From Lentilactobacillus kefiri (GTDB lineage: Bacteria > Bacillota > Bacilli > Lactobacillales > Lactobacillaceae): DNA of 64,000 nucleotides. Positions 38,876 through 47,615 of the stretch are shown piece after piece; within the stretch, counting starts at the first letter, position 1; every line of letters begins with the position of its first letter. The stretch spans positions 1 to 64,000 of the forward strand of contig NZ_BJVK01000005.1 in the NCBI RefSeq assembly GCF_007989105.1, in the 5' to 3' direction. Under the pieces are notes generated by a model that worked only from the letters and a program-made list of their open reading frames with translations, searched no databases and was not told the origin of the DNA. The translations under genes and the position numbers were made by a program.

Positions 38876-38904
38876 TTGAAATCAGCCGCTTTTCCTGTCA
38901 TAAT
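38876..38904 (+). promoter_or_regulatory. Predicted promoter of the phosphatase-TPR-recD2 operon
   Basis: TTGAAA and CATAAT separated by 17 bp, 36 bp ahead of the TTG start. Confidence 0.65.
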
Positions 38905-38939
38905 GTAAGAAGCTAAAACTAGTTTTGGAGGAATGCAAT

Positions 38940-39596
38940 TTGACTAAGTTGTACTTTGTTCGGCACGGTAAAACAGAATGGAATCTTGAAAGCCGCTATC
39001 AAGGTGCTGGTGGCGACTCACCACTACTTCCCCAAAGCTACGATGAAATGGACTTGTTGGGCAAACACTTTCAAAAGGTCGTTTTTGCCCACATATACGC
39101 CAGTCCAATCAAACGAGCGCGGGTAACGGCAGCACGGATTAGCCGTAAATTGAAAAAGCATCCAAAGATCTCCCTGCTTTCCCGACTGGAAGAATTTCAT
39201 CTTGGAAAGATGGAGGGGCAAAAGTTTGTCGACGTTGAGAAACAGTACCCAGAGGAATTTGAAGATTTTCGCAATCATCCAGACTTGTATGATCCAAAAG
39301 CCATTGGAGGCGAAAGTTACCGGGATGTGATCAACCGAATGACTCCGGCAATCACGGCGATTGTGAAGGCTTATCCGGATGACAATATTTTAATCGTGAG
39401 TCATGGGGCCGCGTTAAATGCTGAGATTAACGCCTTACTTGGCGTGCCGCTCCCCGACTTGCGAAAGCGCGGTGGATTGGCGAATACCAGCACCACAATT
39501 TTGGAAAGTAATGATGCTGGCCAGTCGTATCAGCTACTTGACTGGAATGACACCAGTTATTTGAACAAAAAATTAGACCCGACAGATTTGGTATAG
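38940..39596 (+). CDS. Histidine phosphatase family protein (phosphoglycerate mutase-like)
   Basis: A 218-residue member of the histidine phosphatase superfamily. The catalytic RHG is in LYFVRHGKTEWN (4-15), the second arginine in YASPIKRARVTA, the acid Glu in LEEFHLGKMEG, and the second histidine in ILIVSHGAALNAE. Substrate cannot be read off; such proteins include phosphoglycerate mutases and broad phosphatases. The start is TTG at 38940 behind GGAGG. It is followed after 8 bp by the TPR gene, then recD2, an order I recall from other lactobacilli. Confidence 0.88.
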   Translation: MTKLYFVRHGKTEWNLESRYQGAGGDSPLLPQSYDEMDLLGKHFQKVVFAHIYASPIKRARVTAARISRKLKKHPKISLLSRLEEFHLGKMEGQKFVDVEKQYPEEFEDFRNHPDLYDPKAIGGESYRDVINRMTPAITAIVKAYPDDNILIVSHGAALNAEINALLGVPLPDLRKRGGLANTSTTILESNDAGQSYQLLDWNDTSYLNKKLDPTDLV

Positions 39597-39604
39597 GTGA
39601 CAAT

Positions 39605-40357
39605 ATGGCAAACAATTCAGATAAAATCAAAAAATTACAAAAACAAAATCAAGAAAATCAACGTAAATATACTAAGAAACGTGAGGCTGAAGAAGCCAAG
39701 GCTAAAGAGGCCATTCATAAGTTGGTTCAAAAAGTCGACCAGGATCCAAATAACTATCATCACTACTACGATCTGGCGACATTTTTGGTTGAAGCCAAGG
39801 ATTACGAACAGGCTGAAGAATTACTGATGAAGGCGCTTGGCTTATTTGACAAGGCCTCCCAGGATGTTAAGAATACCCTGCAGTTTGGACTGGGAAACGT
39901 TTATTATGCAGCTGCCGAATATGATAAAGCAATCAAGATTTTTCAAGGAATCAAAGATAAGAAGCTGCAGGCTGAATCATACATCATGCTTGCCCAAAGC
40001 TATATGGCCAAAGGCGACAACAAGCGGGCAATGGTCTTTGCCCTGTCAGCTCAAAGTTCCCGGCACGATGATCCTGACGTTAACCAGATGATTGGAGACA
40101 ACCTTTTGGCACTGGGCAATTTTGCTCAAGCCGGTGAATTTTACGATAATGTACTGAAGACTGAACCCGAGAATGGAAAAGCCAATTTTAATCGGGGCAT
40201 TGTCGCAATGGTTAATGGTGAAGCTTTTGACAAATATTTTGAAAAAGCCAAGCAGGATGATCCAGTTTACTTCAAAAATGGTCAGCGAAAATTAAAAGAT
40301 ATTGAAAAAGTGATTCAGATTAACAAAGACAAGAATAAAGATAAGAAACAAAAGTAA
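39605..40357 (+). CDS. Tetratricopeptide repeat protein
   Basis: A 250-residue soluble protein. A charged, Lys/Gln-rich N-terminal coiled coil (about 1-45) is followed by about four TPR units (YYDLATFLVEAKDYEQAEEL, GLGNVYYAAAEYDKAIKIF, YIMLAQSYMAKGDNKRAMVF, LLALGNFAQAGEFYDNVLK) and a lysine-rich end. TPRs mediate protein contacts. Its steady position between the histidine phosphatase and recD2 suggests a shared role, not known to me. Confidence 0.88.
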   Translation: MANNSDKIKKLQKQNQENQRKYTKKREAEEAKAKEAIHKLVQKVDQDPNNYHHYYDLATFLVEAKDYEQAEELLMKALGLFDKASQDVKNTLQFGLGNVYYAAAEYDKAIKIFQGIKDKKLQAESYIMLAQSYMAKGDNKRAMVFALSAQSSRHDDPDVNQMIGDNLLALGNFAQAGEFYDNVLKTEPENGKANFNRGIVAMVNGEAFDKYFEKAKQDDPVYFKNGQRKLKDIEKVIQINKDKNKDKKQK

Positions 40358-40384
40358 TGACTGTGATGAATAGGGAGGACCGTC

Positions 40385-42859
40385 TTGGATCGTTCAATGG
40401 ATTTATTTGGCTCAGAACAGAATAATCATGAACCACAATATGTTGATGGCCGATTAAAGGCGATCTTCTTTTCGAGTAACGACAGTTTTTATAAAGTGGT
40501 CCTGGTGGAAATTACCGATACCAACGTTGATTGGCCCGAAGATGAAATTGTCGTGACCGGTAATTTTGGTGATCTGGTCGAAGAAAACAGCTATCATTTC
40601 ACTGGCAAATTGGTTGACCACCCGCGTTATGGGAAGCAGTTTCAAGCCAGCAACTACACCAGTGTGATTGCCACCACCAGGGAGGGGGTCGTCAAATACC
40701 TGTCTGGTGAGCAATTCCCCGGGATTGGTAAGAAGACCGCCGAACGAGTGGTTGACGTGTTGGGCGACGACGCGATCGAAAAGATCACTGCTGATGGCCG
40801 GGTCCTTGACAATGTGCCAATCAGTTCCAAATTACGGACGGCAATCGTTGAGAATTTGAATACCGATGATAATTTGGAAAAAGTCATTGTCGGCTTAAAC
40901 AGCTATGGATTTTCCAGCGCGATTGCCTCGTCAATTTATCAAAAATATCATGAAGATGCATTGAAAATTATTGCCGAAAATCCTTACCAGTTAGTTGAGG
41001 ATATCGATGGCATCAGCTTTAAAAAGGCCGATGCCATCGCCCTTCGACTGGGAATTGTCCCCGATTCAAATGAACGAATCCGCGCCGGACTGATGTACGC
41101 AATTGATGAACTCTGTCTTCAAAATGGTGATACATATACAACCACCGGGCCACTGATTGAAACGGCCATCAACGTTTTGGAAGGCAATTCCAACCAACAG
41201 ATTCCCGGCAAAAAACTAGCAGAAAGCTTGGTTGAACTTGCCAAAGAAGGCAAAGTTGTCGGCGAAGAAAATCGAATTTATTTAACCCGTTTATATAATG
41301 CCGAAGTCCAGATTGCCGATCATTTAAATCGGGTAATTAAAAATAAGGATGATGAAGATCAGCTCAAAGAAGATGCTATCAAAAAGCAGCTTCGGGTGGT
41401 TGAAAAGCAATTTGATATTAATTACGACGATTCTCAAGTTGCCGCAATTGTCCAGGCAATCCAATCACCGGCGTTTATTTTGACTGGTGGACCCGGTACC
41501 GGAAAGACGACCATCATTAATGGGATCGTGAATACCTACGCGCGACTGCACGAGTATTCATTGGATATTAATTCGTATAAGGATAAGCCGTTTCCAATTG
41601 TTTTGGCTGCGCCAACAGGCCGGGCGGCCAAACACATGACGGAATCAACCGGCTTACCTGCCAGCACGATTCACAGACTTTTGGGCCTCAATGGCCGCGA
41701 GTCCAATGACACTGCCGGCACCAAGGATATTGAAGGAGCCTTGTTGATTATTGATGAAATGTCGATGGTCGATACCTACTTGTTCAGATCATTGGTTCGG
41801 GCAATTCCCAATCATATGCAGGTTGTCTTAGTAGGTGATCAGGATCAGTTGCCATCAGTTGGACCCGGACAGGTTTTTCACGATTTACTGGTATCAAAAC
41901 AAATTCCCGCCATGCAGCTGAACACCATTTACCGTCAGGAAAAAGGATCTTCGATTATTCAATTGGCGCATGATATTCATCGTGGCAAGCTGTCGGCTGA
42001 TTTTACCGAGAACCAATCTGACCGATCCTTTATTCCCTGTAACGAATATCAGATCTCGTCGGTGATCCAACAGGTTACCAAACGGGCCAAACAAAAGGAT
42101 TTTGGCTTAATGGATGTCCAGGTATTGGCCCCGATGTATCGTGGCCGGGCAGGAATTGACCGCTTGAATGACGTCGTTCAGGATGTTTGGCAGGGGGACG
42201 CTGCCGGCAAGAAATCCGTCACCATCCGCGAACACACTTATCGGATTGGTGATAAAGTGCTTCAGCTGGTTAATAATCCGGAACGAAACGTTTTTAACGG
42301 TGATATCGGGATTATCGTTGGGATGGAAACCGTTAAGGACCAGAAGACCCCGAACAAAATTACAATTGATTTTGATGAAACTGAAGTCACGTATGAAAAG
42401 AACGAATGGACGCAGTTTACATTAGCGTACTGTACTTCGATTCATAAGGCTCAGGGTAGTGAATTTAAAATGGTTATTTTACCGATTGTCCGCCAATTTT
42501 CACGGATGCTGCAGCGAAATCTGCTTTACACAGCTGTGACCCGGGCAAGCGATTTCCTGATCATGTTGGGCGAAAAAGAAGCTTTTGAACAATGTGTCCG
42601 CAACGTTTCGGTTAATCGGCAGACAAGTCTGGTTAAACGTCTGGTTGATGCCATTGGCTTAAAGGTTAGTGATGACGGCAGTGAGGAAGATTCGACCCAA
42701 GAACCCGAAACCGCCGGTCTTTCTGCCGTGGAAAGTGCCGATCATGCTGAGAAACAAGCCCTGCCCGATCATTTAACGAATGATGTTATTAATCAAAATC
42801 TAATTGATCCGATGATCGGAATGGATGACGTAAGTCCTAAAGACTTCATGAAGTCTTAG
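40385..42859 (+). CDS. recD2: ATP-dependent DNA helicase RecD2
   Basis: An 824-residue SF1B 5'-3' helicase of the RecD2 type, found in bacteria without RecBCD and involved in repair and mismatch-related stability. An N-terminal OB-like and helix-hairpin-helix region (YLSGEQFPGIGKKTAERVVDVL) precedes the motor: Walker A GGPGTGKTT (about 367-375), Walker B LLIIDEMSMVD, motif III GDQDQLPSVGPG and motif VI LLYTAVTRASDF. The tail (about 750-824) is acidic and poorly conserved. The start is TTG at 40385 with AGGGAGG upstream; ATG four codons on is possible. Confidence 0.95.
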   Translation: MDRSMDLFGSEQNNHEPQYVDGRLKAIFFSSNDSFYKVVLVEITDTNVDWPEDEIVVTGNFGDLVEENSYHFTGKLVDHPRYGKQFQASNYTSVIATTREGVVKYLSGEQFPGIGKKTAERVVDVLGDDAIEKITADGRVLDNVPISSKLRTAIVENLNTDDNLEKVIVGLNSYGFSSAIASSIYQKYHEDALKIIAENPYQLVEDIDGISFKKADAIALRLGIVPDSNERIRAGLMYAIDELCLQNGDTYTTTGPLIETAINVLEGNSNQQIPGKKLAESLVELAKEGKVVGEENRIYLTRLYNAEVQIADHLNRVIKNKDDEDQLKEDAIKKQLRVVEKQFDINYDDSQVAAIVQAIQSPAFILTGGPGTGKTTIINGIVNTYARLHEYSLDINSYKDKPFPIVLAAPTGRAAKHMTESTGLPASTIHRLLGLNGRESNDTAGTKDIEGALLIIDEMSMVDTYLFRSLVRAIPNHMQVVLVGDQDQLPSVGPGQVFHDLLVSKQIPAMQLNTIYRQEKGSSIIQLAHDIHRGKLSADFTENQSDRSFIPCNEYQISSVIQQVTKRAKQKDFGLMDVQVLAPMYRGRAGIDRLNDVVQDVWQGDAAGKKSVTIREHTYRIGDKVLQLVNNPERNVFNGDIGIIVGMETVKDQKTPNKITIDFDETEVTYEKNEWTQFTLAYCTSIHKAQGSEFKMVILPIVRQFSRMLQRNLLYTAVTRASDFLIMLGEKEAFEQCVRNVSVNRQTSLVKRLVDAIGLKVSDDGSEEDSTQEPETAGLSAVESADHAEKQALPDHLTNDVINQNLIDPMIGMDDVSPKDFMKS

Positions 42860-42945
42860 GATTATCAGTGAAAACTTACAAAGTTCGGGCAAAATTATGT
42901 TAAAATTTAAGGTAAATAGGTAAAGAAGAATACTTGGAGGATATC

Positions 42946-43905
42946 ATGGCCGAATCAAATACGCATCCCAATCTTAAATTATTTTCTTTAAGTTCCAACC
43001 GCCACTTGGCTGAGGAAATTAGTAAGGCAGTCGGTGTGCCGCTTGGTAAAGCAACTGTTGAAAAGTTCAGCGATGATGAAATCAAAATCAGTGTTGATGA
43101 AAGTATTCGGGGCGATGAAGTTTACATCATTCAATCTGTCTCGGATCCGGTCAACTCCAATTTGATGGAGTTGCTGATTATGGTTGATGCAGTCCGTCGG
43201 GCAAGCGCAAAGTCAATTAACGTGGTAATTCCTTACTACGGATACTCACGGGCAGACCGCAAAGCCCGTTCCAGAGAACCAATTACTGCAAAACTAGTTG
43301 CCTCTTTCTTGGAAATGGATGGGGTTGATCGAGTGGTTGCACTTGATCTTCACGCAGACCAAATTCAAGGTTTCTTCAACATTCCTGTTGATCATTTAAA
43401 GGCAGATACTTTGTTGGCACACTATTTTACCAACACGCATAACAGTTCTGACGTTGTGGTTGTCTCACCGGATCATACTGGTGTTTCCCGAGCTAGAAAG
43501 TTCGCTGAACTTTTGAACGCCCCAATTGCCATTATTGATAACCGCTCGCCTGAAGATTCAACGACAGTTCCTGAATCAGTCATTGGAAGTGTTGAAGGAA
43601 AACGGGCAGTTATTGTTGACGATATGATTGATACAGCGTTCAAACTGACAATCGCAGCTGAAACGTTGAAGAAGGCCGGAGCAAAAGATGTTTTTGCGAT
43701 CGCAACTCATGCCGTCTTCTCCGGGGATGCTCAAAAACGTCTTCAAGATTCAGCAATCAAAAAAGTGATTGTAACAAATTCAATTAGTATCTCCAAAGCC
43801 GACCAATTTGAAAAGCTTGAAGTTGTCTCCGTCGGACCATTGTTTGGCGAGGCAATCAATCTGATTCATAACCAGAAATCAGTTGGAAAGCTGTTTGGAA
43901 GATAA
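42946..43905 (+). CDS. Diverged ribose-phosphate pyrophosphokinase paralogue
   Basis: A 319-residue protein clearly of the PRPP synthetase family ([61 protein letters not shown]). Three active-site elements differ from the enzyme. The flexible loop KRRP is NRSP, losing the Lys and second Arg shown to matter in B. subtilis and E. coli Prs. The ribose-5-phosphate loop DTAGT or DTGGT is DTAFK. SPDxGG is SPDHTG. It may be a regulatory, PRPP synthetase-associated type of protein, or an enzyme with altered substrate. ATG 42946 has TTGGAGG upstream. It is not the only copy expected in the genome. Confidence 0.85.
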   Translation: MAESNTHPNLKLFSLSSNRHLAEEISKAVGVPLGKATVEKFSDDEIKISVDESIRGDEVYIIQSVSDPVNSNLMELLIMVDAVRRASAKSINVVIPYYGYSRADRKARSREPITAKLVASFLEMDGVDRVVALDLHADQIQGFFNIPVDHLKADTLLAHYFTNTHNSSDVVVVSPDHTGVSRARKFAELLNAPIAIIDNRSPEDSTTVPESVIGSVEGKRAVIVDDMIDTAFKLTIAAETLKKAGAKDVFAIATHAVFSGDAQKRLQDSAIKKVIVTNSISISKADQFEKLEVVSVGPLFGEAINLIHNQKSVGKLFGR

Positions 43906-43930
43906 AATATTTTACGAGGTGGTTTGATTT

Positions 43931-44926
43931 ATGTATAGTTATAAGGCAAATGACAATCGTTATGAAAACGCAGTTGTCCGCAGAGCCGGCAATTCCGGAC
44001 TGCAGTTACCAGCGTTATCATTTGGTTTGTGGCACAGTTTTGGTGACGATGCCAACTACGGTGACAGTGAAAAAGTCATTTTAAAAGCCTTTGACTTGGG
44101 TATTTTTAGTTTTGATAATGCGTACAATTATGGTCCAAGTGCCGGTGCCGCTGAAAGAATGTTTGGTGAAGTCTACCGTGCCAACCTGAAGCCATACCGT
44201 GATGAACTGGTGATTACAACCAAAGCCGGTTTTAATATGTGGCCCGGACCTTACGGAAACTTCTCATCCAAGAAGACTTTAGTCAATGCATTGGATGGCA
44301 GCTTAAAACGAATGGGCTTGGATTATGTTGATATTTATTACAGTCATCGGTTCGATCCAAACACCAGCCTCGAAGAAACTGCCGAAGCATTGGATGAAAT
44401 TGTTCGTTCCGGTAAAGCTTTGTACATTGGAATTTCTAATTACAACGCCAAACAAACTGCAGAAATTATTAAATACTTTAAAGAATTCCACACACCATTT
44501 GTTGTTAATCAGGCATCTTATAACATGTTGAACCGTGGGATTGAAGAAGACGGTCTTTTGGATACTTTAAGCAAGAATAATAAAGCACTGGTTGCTTATG
44601 GACCACTTGCCGAAGGATTGTTAACCGATAAATACCTTAACGGGATGGATGACAATGTGAAGATTCACTGGAGCAACCAATTTGTGATCAAGCATGGTAA
44701 GGACGAATTGGTTAAGAAGCTTAATGAATTAAATGACATTGCCAAGAACCGTGATCAGACTTTAGCTCAGATGTCACTGGCATGGCTGCTGCATGATAAG
44801 ACGGTTGCCAGTGTTGTAACTGGGGCTTCAAAGATCAATCACTTGGAAGATAATCTTAAAGCTGTTCAAAACCTTAACTTTACCCAAGATGAACTTGATC
44901 AAATCGACAAGATTGTTAAAGAATAA
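43931..44926 (+). CDS. Aldo/keto reductase (YghZ-like)
   Basis: A 331-residue NADPH-dependent aldo/keto reductase. The catalytic tetrad is present: Asp and Tyr in FSFDNAYNYG, Lys in VITTKAGFNMWPGPYG, and His in VDIYYSHRFDPN. The insertion PYGNFSSKKTLVNALDGSLKR is that of the YghZ/Gpr subgroup that reduces glyceraldehyde-3-phosphate and methylglyoxal. GAGGTGG lies upstream. It is 25 bp after the Prs paralogue and may be co-transcribed. The substrate is inferred from subgroup. Confidence 0.9.
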   Translation: MYSYKANDNRYENAVVRRAGNSGLQLPALSFGLWHSFGDDANYGDSEKVILKAFDLGIFSFDNAYNYGPSAGAAERMFGEVYRANLKPYRDELVITTKAGFNMWPGPYGNFSSKKTLVNALDGSLKRMGLDYVDIYYSHRFDPNTSLEETAEALDEIVRSGKALYIGISNYNAKQTAEIIKYFKEFHTPFVVNQASYNMLNRGIEEDGLLDTLSKNNKALVAYGPLAEGLLTDKYLNGMDDNVKIHWSNQFVIKHGKDELVKKLNELNDIAKNRDQTLAQMSLAWLLHDKTVASVVTGASKINHLEDNLKAVQNLNFTQDELDQIDKIVKE

Positions 44927-44936
44927 TTAGGATTAA

Positions 44937-44950
44937 AAGAAACGTTTTCA
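44937..44950 (-). promoter_or_regulatory. Near-consensus cre (CcpA) site upstream of rbsR
   Basis: Read on the minus strand, TGAAAACGTTTCTT matches the cre consensus TGWAARCGYTWNCW at 13 of 14 positions. Its centre is about 68 bp ahead of the predicted rbsR start site. Confidence 0.65.
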
Positions 44951-44970
44951 AAATTAAGCGTTAAACTGGG

Positions 44971-45005
44971 ATTAAACCGGTTTAATGCTTTTTATTTGGT
45001 ATAAT
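44971..45005 (+). promoter_or_regulatory. rbsR promoter with palindromic LacI-type operator
   Basis: ATTAAACCGGTTTAAT (44971-44986) is a perfect 16-bp palindrome with the central CG typical of LacI-family operators. It overlaps the -35 position of an extended -10 promoter (TG-G-TATAAT, hexamer 45000-45005). A weaker related site (TTAAGCGTTAAA) lies 19 bp upstream. Autoregulation by the following regulator is inferred. Confidence 0.75.
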
Positions 45006-45042
45006 CTAAGCAAAGACCTTTGACCGTGAATGGAGAATAATT

Positions 45043-46050
45043 ATGACAAAGAAAGTGACAATTACTGATCTGGCAGCTCGCGCCAACGTTTCCGTGACGA
45101 CCGTCTCTCAAATTCTGAATGGCAAGGCCGCACGTTTCAGTAGTAAAACAGTTGCAAAAGTAAAGCAGCTTCAAAAAGACATGGGTTATGTTCCGGACTT
45201 CAACGCTCAAAGTTTAATCCGAAAGAGTGGGCGAACAATTGGGGTTTTAATTCCCAACATTAATAACCCATTCTTCAGCAGATTTTTGCGAGGAATTGAA
45301 GCCGAAGCAATTAAACAGAATTATGTACCGCTTATTTTTGGCTCTGACAACAGTCAAGAACGGGAGACACACTATTTATTTGAATCTGTCAGAAGGGCCG
45401 CAGACGGGATGATAATCGCTTCTGCAGTGTCTGACGTTAATTATATTGATAATATTTTAAATCAAAACGGCATTCCGTATATTTTGATTGATCAGGCGCC
45501 CGTTGCCAAGGGTGACCGGGTTGACGCCAATAACCTTAAAGGCGGCGAAATGTTGGCCAATTATTTAATCAAAAAAGGGCACACAAACGTGGCTGTGGTT
45601 TGTTCCGAAAAGCCAACTTTGAATTTGCAGCAGCGACTTGAGGGATTCGTCGAAGCTTTCAAAAAGAATGGCACGCCAATCCCAGATGAGCGAATTATCA
45701 CAACTCAGTTGACCAAGCAGGGCGGCTATGATGCCACTCCAGCAGCGCTGGCAACCAAGCCAAACGCCATATTTGCAATTAATGATGAGATTGCCATTGG
45801 CCTGTATCGTGGGATTGAAGAAGCCGGTTTGAAGATTCCGGAAGACATTTCCGTCGTTGGTTATGATGATATCGATCTGAGTGAATATATTTATCCCAAA
45901 TTAACGACGATTCATCAGCCAGCATTTGAAATGGGAACCAATGCCGCTCAAATGATCATTAAACGGATTGAAAATCAAAATCAACCAATTCAGCGAATCT
46001 CACTTCCCGTCTCTTTGGTCGAGCGAAACAGCGTTAATCAGATCGACTAA
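45043..46050 (+). CDS. rbsR: LacI-family transcriptional regulator, probable ribose repressor RbsR
   Basis: A 335-residue LacI/GalR regulator. The HTH is ITDLAARANVSVTTVSQIL (about 7-25), then the hinge, then a periplasmic-binding-like ligand domain starting at RTIGVLIPNINNPFFSRFL. It is directly upstream of ribokinase, so ribose is the likely effector signal; this comes from context. A perfect palindromic operator and a cre site are in its promoter. No ribose transporter or rbsD is adjacent. Confidence 0.87.
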   Translation: MTKKVTITDLAARANVSVTTVSQILNGKAARFSSKTVAKVKQLQKDMGYVPDFNAQSLIRKSGRTIGVLIPNINNPFFSRFLRGIEAEAIKQNYVPLIFGSDNSQERETHYLFESVRRAADGMIIASAVSDVNYIDNILNQNGIPYILIDQAPVAKGDRVDANNLKGGEMLANYLIKKGHTNVAVVCSEKPTLNLQQRLEGFVEAFKKNGTPIPDERIITTQLTKQGGYDATPAALATKPNAIFAINDEIAIGLYRGIEEAGLKIPEDISVVGYDDIDLSEYIYPKLTTIHQPAFEMGTNAAQMIIKRIENQNQPIQRISLPVSLVERNSVNQID

Positions 46051-46060
46051 ATTCCAATAG

Positions 46061-46089
46061 TTGTTAAACGAATTAGAATTTGATAGAAT
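46061..46089 (+). promoter_or_regulatory. Predicted promoter of rbsK
   Basis: TTGTTA and TAGAAT spaced 17 bp. A TTAAACGAATT sequence overlapping the -35 and spacer resembles half of the rbsR operator. Confidence 0.6.
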
Positions 46090-46139
46090 CTAGTTAAAGG
46101 TTTTAGCACACTATATAAAAGGACTTAGAGGAGCTTATT

Positions 46140-47057
46140 ATGATAAATAGAGTGGTTGTTCTTGGTAGCTTAAATGTTGATACAACGTTGCATATTGACC
46201 AAATGCCAAAGCCTGGTGAAACAATCAGTGCAAAGAGCAAGACGAATTCTGCCGGTGGAAAGGGTGCCAATCAAGCCGTTGCCGCTGTTCGTTCCGGTGC
46301 CGTTATCAGTTTTATCGGCCAAGTCGGCGATGACGGCAATGGAAAATTTATGATTGACGCTTTGGAAAATGATGGGATTAACACGGATCATGTAGCCGTT
46401 GACAAAGTTGAGGGTACCGGTTCGGCTGTTATCCTGTTGGATAGCCAAGGCCAGAACAGCATCATGGTTTACGGTGGTGCCAATCAGGCAATGAAGCCGG
46501 CTATGATGGTCGACGCTGAACCGCTCATTGAAAATGCTGATATTTTGATTTCCGAGTTCGAGACGCCACAAGACGTCACTTACGAAGCTTTCAAACTTGC
46601 CAAGCAGCATGGTGTCACAACAATTCTAAATCCCGCTCCGGCAGCAGAAATTATTGACGGTTTGCTGGAAGTGACCGATCTCATTGTTCCTAATGAAACT
46701 GAAAGTGCTTCTCTGACGGGCATTGAAGTCACCGATAACGATTCAATGGATCGTAATGCGGAAAAATTTGCCCAGATGGGGATCGACAATTTGATCATCA
46801 CGGTTGGCTCACGAGGAGCTTACTATCACACCGCGGATGGCAGCGGCTTTGTTCCTGCCTTTAAGGTCAAAGCAAAGGATACGACTGCAGCCGGCGATAC
46901 ATTCATCGGCGCTTTCAGTTCGAAAGTCAACAAGGATTTATCCAACGTTGAAGAGGCACTGACATATGCGCAACAAGCCTCATCGATTACCGTCCAGCGG
47001 CTGGGGGCATTACCCTCAATTCCAACGGAAAAGGAAATTAACGCAGAATATAAGTAA
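46140..47057 (+). CDS. rbsK: Ribokinase
   Basis: A 305-residue PfkB-family kinase that phosphorylates ribose to ribose 5-phosphate. Signatures are VVLGSLNVDTTLHIDQMP at the start, SAGGKGANQAVAA (about 38-50) for sugar binding, and AKDTTAAGDTFIGAF near 250 with the catalytic Asp. The ribose-type NPAPA motif (TILNPAPAAEI) is present. AGAGGAG precedes the ATG. With rbsR upstream it forms a minimal ribose-use unit; the product could feed PRPP synthesis and the phosphoketolase route. Confidence 0.94.
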   Translation: MINRVVVLGSLNVDTTLHIDQMPKPGETISAKSKTNSAGGKGANQAVAAVRSGAVISFIGQVGDDGNGKFMIDALENDGINTDHVAVDKVEGTGSAVILLDSQGQNSIMVYGGANQAMKPAMMVDAEPLIENADILISEFETPQDVTYEAFKLAKQHGVTTILNPAPAAEIIDGLLEVTDLIVPNETESASLTGIEVTDNDSMDRNAEKFAQMGIDNLIITVGSRGAYYHTADGSGFVPAFKVKAKDTTAAGDTFIGAFSSKVNKDLSNVEEALTYAQQASSITVQRLGALPSIPTEKEINAEYK

Positions 47058-47074
47058 TGGCGGTCTATTTGGGT

Positions 47075-47088
47075 AGTAAACGTTTTCA
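47075..47088 (-). promoter_or_regulatory. Consensus cre (CcpA) site
   Basis: On the minus strand TGAAAACGTTTACT matches all positions of TGWAARCGYTWNCW. It lies 17 bp after the rbsK stop and is centred about 66 bp upstream of the predicted start site of the next gene. Confidence 0.75.
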
Positions 47089-47111
47089 GAAAATGAGTTT
47101 TGGATAAGGTG

Positions 47112-47140
47112 TTGCTTTCTTGAAAATTATCTGGTAGTAT
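47112..47140 (+). promoter_or_regulatory. Predicted promoter of the 72-aa gene
   Basis: TTGCTT and TAGTAT spaced 17 bp; transcription would start about 47147. Confidence 0.6.
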
Positions 47141-47151
47141 ATCCTCACGTT

Positions 47152-47183
47152 AGCAGGAGAGCTGAATTCAGTAACTTCCTGCT
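47152..47183 (+). other. Hairpin at the predicted 5' end of the mRNA
   Basis: AGCAGGA pairs with TCCTGCT, with an inner palindrome CTGAATTCAG. The stem begins about 5 bases from the predicted start site, a position known to protect mRNAs from 5' end decay. Confidence 0.5.
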
Positions 47184-47241
47184 CCACGAAAGCATCGTTG
47201 ATTTACAAATTCAAATTTCACTTTCAAAGGAGTTTATAGCT

Positions 47242-47460
47242 ATGAGTAATAAGTTAGAAATTCTCAGAGAATACCAAAAGGCATCCTCCAAGCTTGATCA
47301 ATTAAAAACCGAAGAAGCAGACAAGATCAAGTCTACCTCAGTGAATACGAGTTCTACCCAAGTAATCACACCACAGTTTGGAAACGAAATGACACATTTA
47401 AATGAAGAATGCATGCAGTTGAATATGATTCTTGAAGCAATGGATGCTTCAGAAGACTAA
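47242..47460 (+). CDS. Small protein of unknown function, 72 aa
   Basis: A 72-residue acidic soluble protein, mostly helical by appearance: a first helix (KLEILREYQKASSKLDQLKT), a Ser/Thr-rich loop (about 30-42) and a second helix (MTHLNEECMQLNMILEAM). It has no membrane segment and one cysteine. I do not recognise a family. It is very likely a real gene: AAAGGAG precedes the ATG, a promoter and consensus cre lie upstream, and a perfect terminator lies 12 bp after the stop. It is monocistronic. Confidence 0.8.
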   Translation: MSNKLEILREYQKASSKLDQLKTEEADKIKSTSVNTSSTQVITPQFGNEMTHLNEECMQLNMILEAMDASED

Positions 47461-47472
47461 TCATTGTATGGG

Positions 47473-47507
47473 AGGCGACACTATCACGTTATAGTGTCGC
47501 CTTTTGT
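47473..47507 (+). terminator. Intrinsic terminator of the 72-aa gene
   Basis: A perfect 12-bp stem AGGCGACACTAT/ATAGTGTCGCCT with a 6-base loop, then TTTTG. Confidence 0.93.
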
Positions 47508-47540
47508 TATGTGCCCGATATGGCTTTTTGTATGAAACTA

Positions 47541-47595
47541 AAAAAGGACCACTGATTTGAATTCTGAAAATGAATTTCAAATTAGTGGTCCTTTT
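47541..47595 (-). terminator. Terminator of the ADP-ribosylglycohydrolase gene
   Basis: AAAAGGACCACTGATTTGAA and TTTCAAATTAGTGGTCCTTT form a long stem. The longer U-tract is on the minus strand, matching the gene that ends at 47616; it can also stop plus-strand read-through. Confidence 0.88.
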
Positions 47596-47615
47596 AAGAT
47601 TGTTTATATTTTATT

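Noticed and set aside
42833-42862. Hairpin at the end of recD2 as a terminator
   Set aside because: The stem TCCTAAAGACTT/AAGTCTTAGGA has a bulge and no U-tract follows; termination is unlikely to be efficient.
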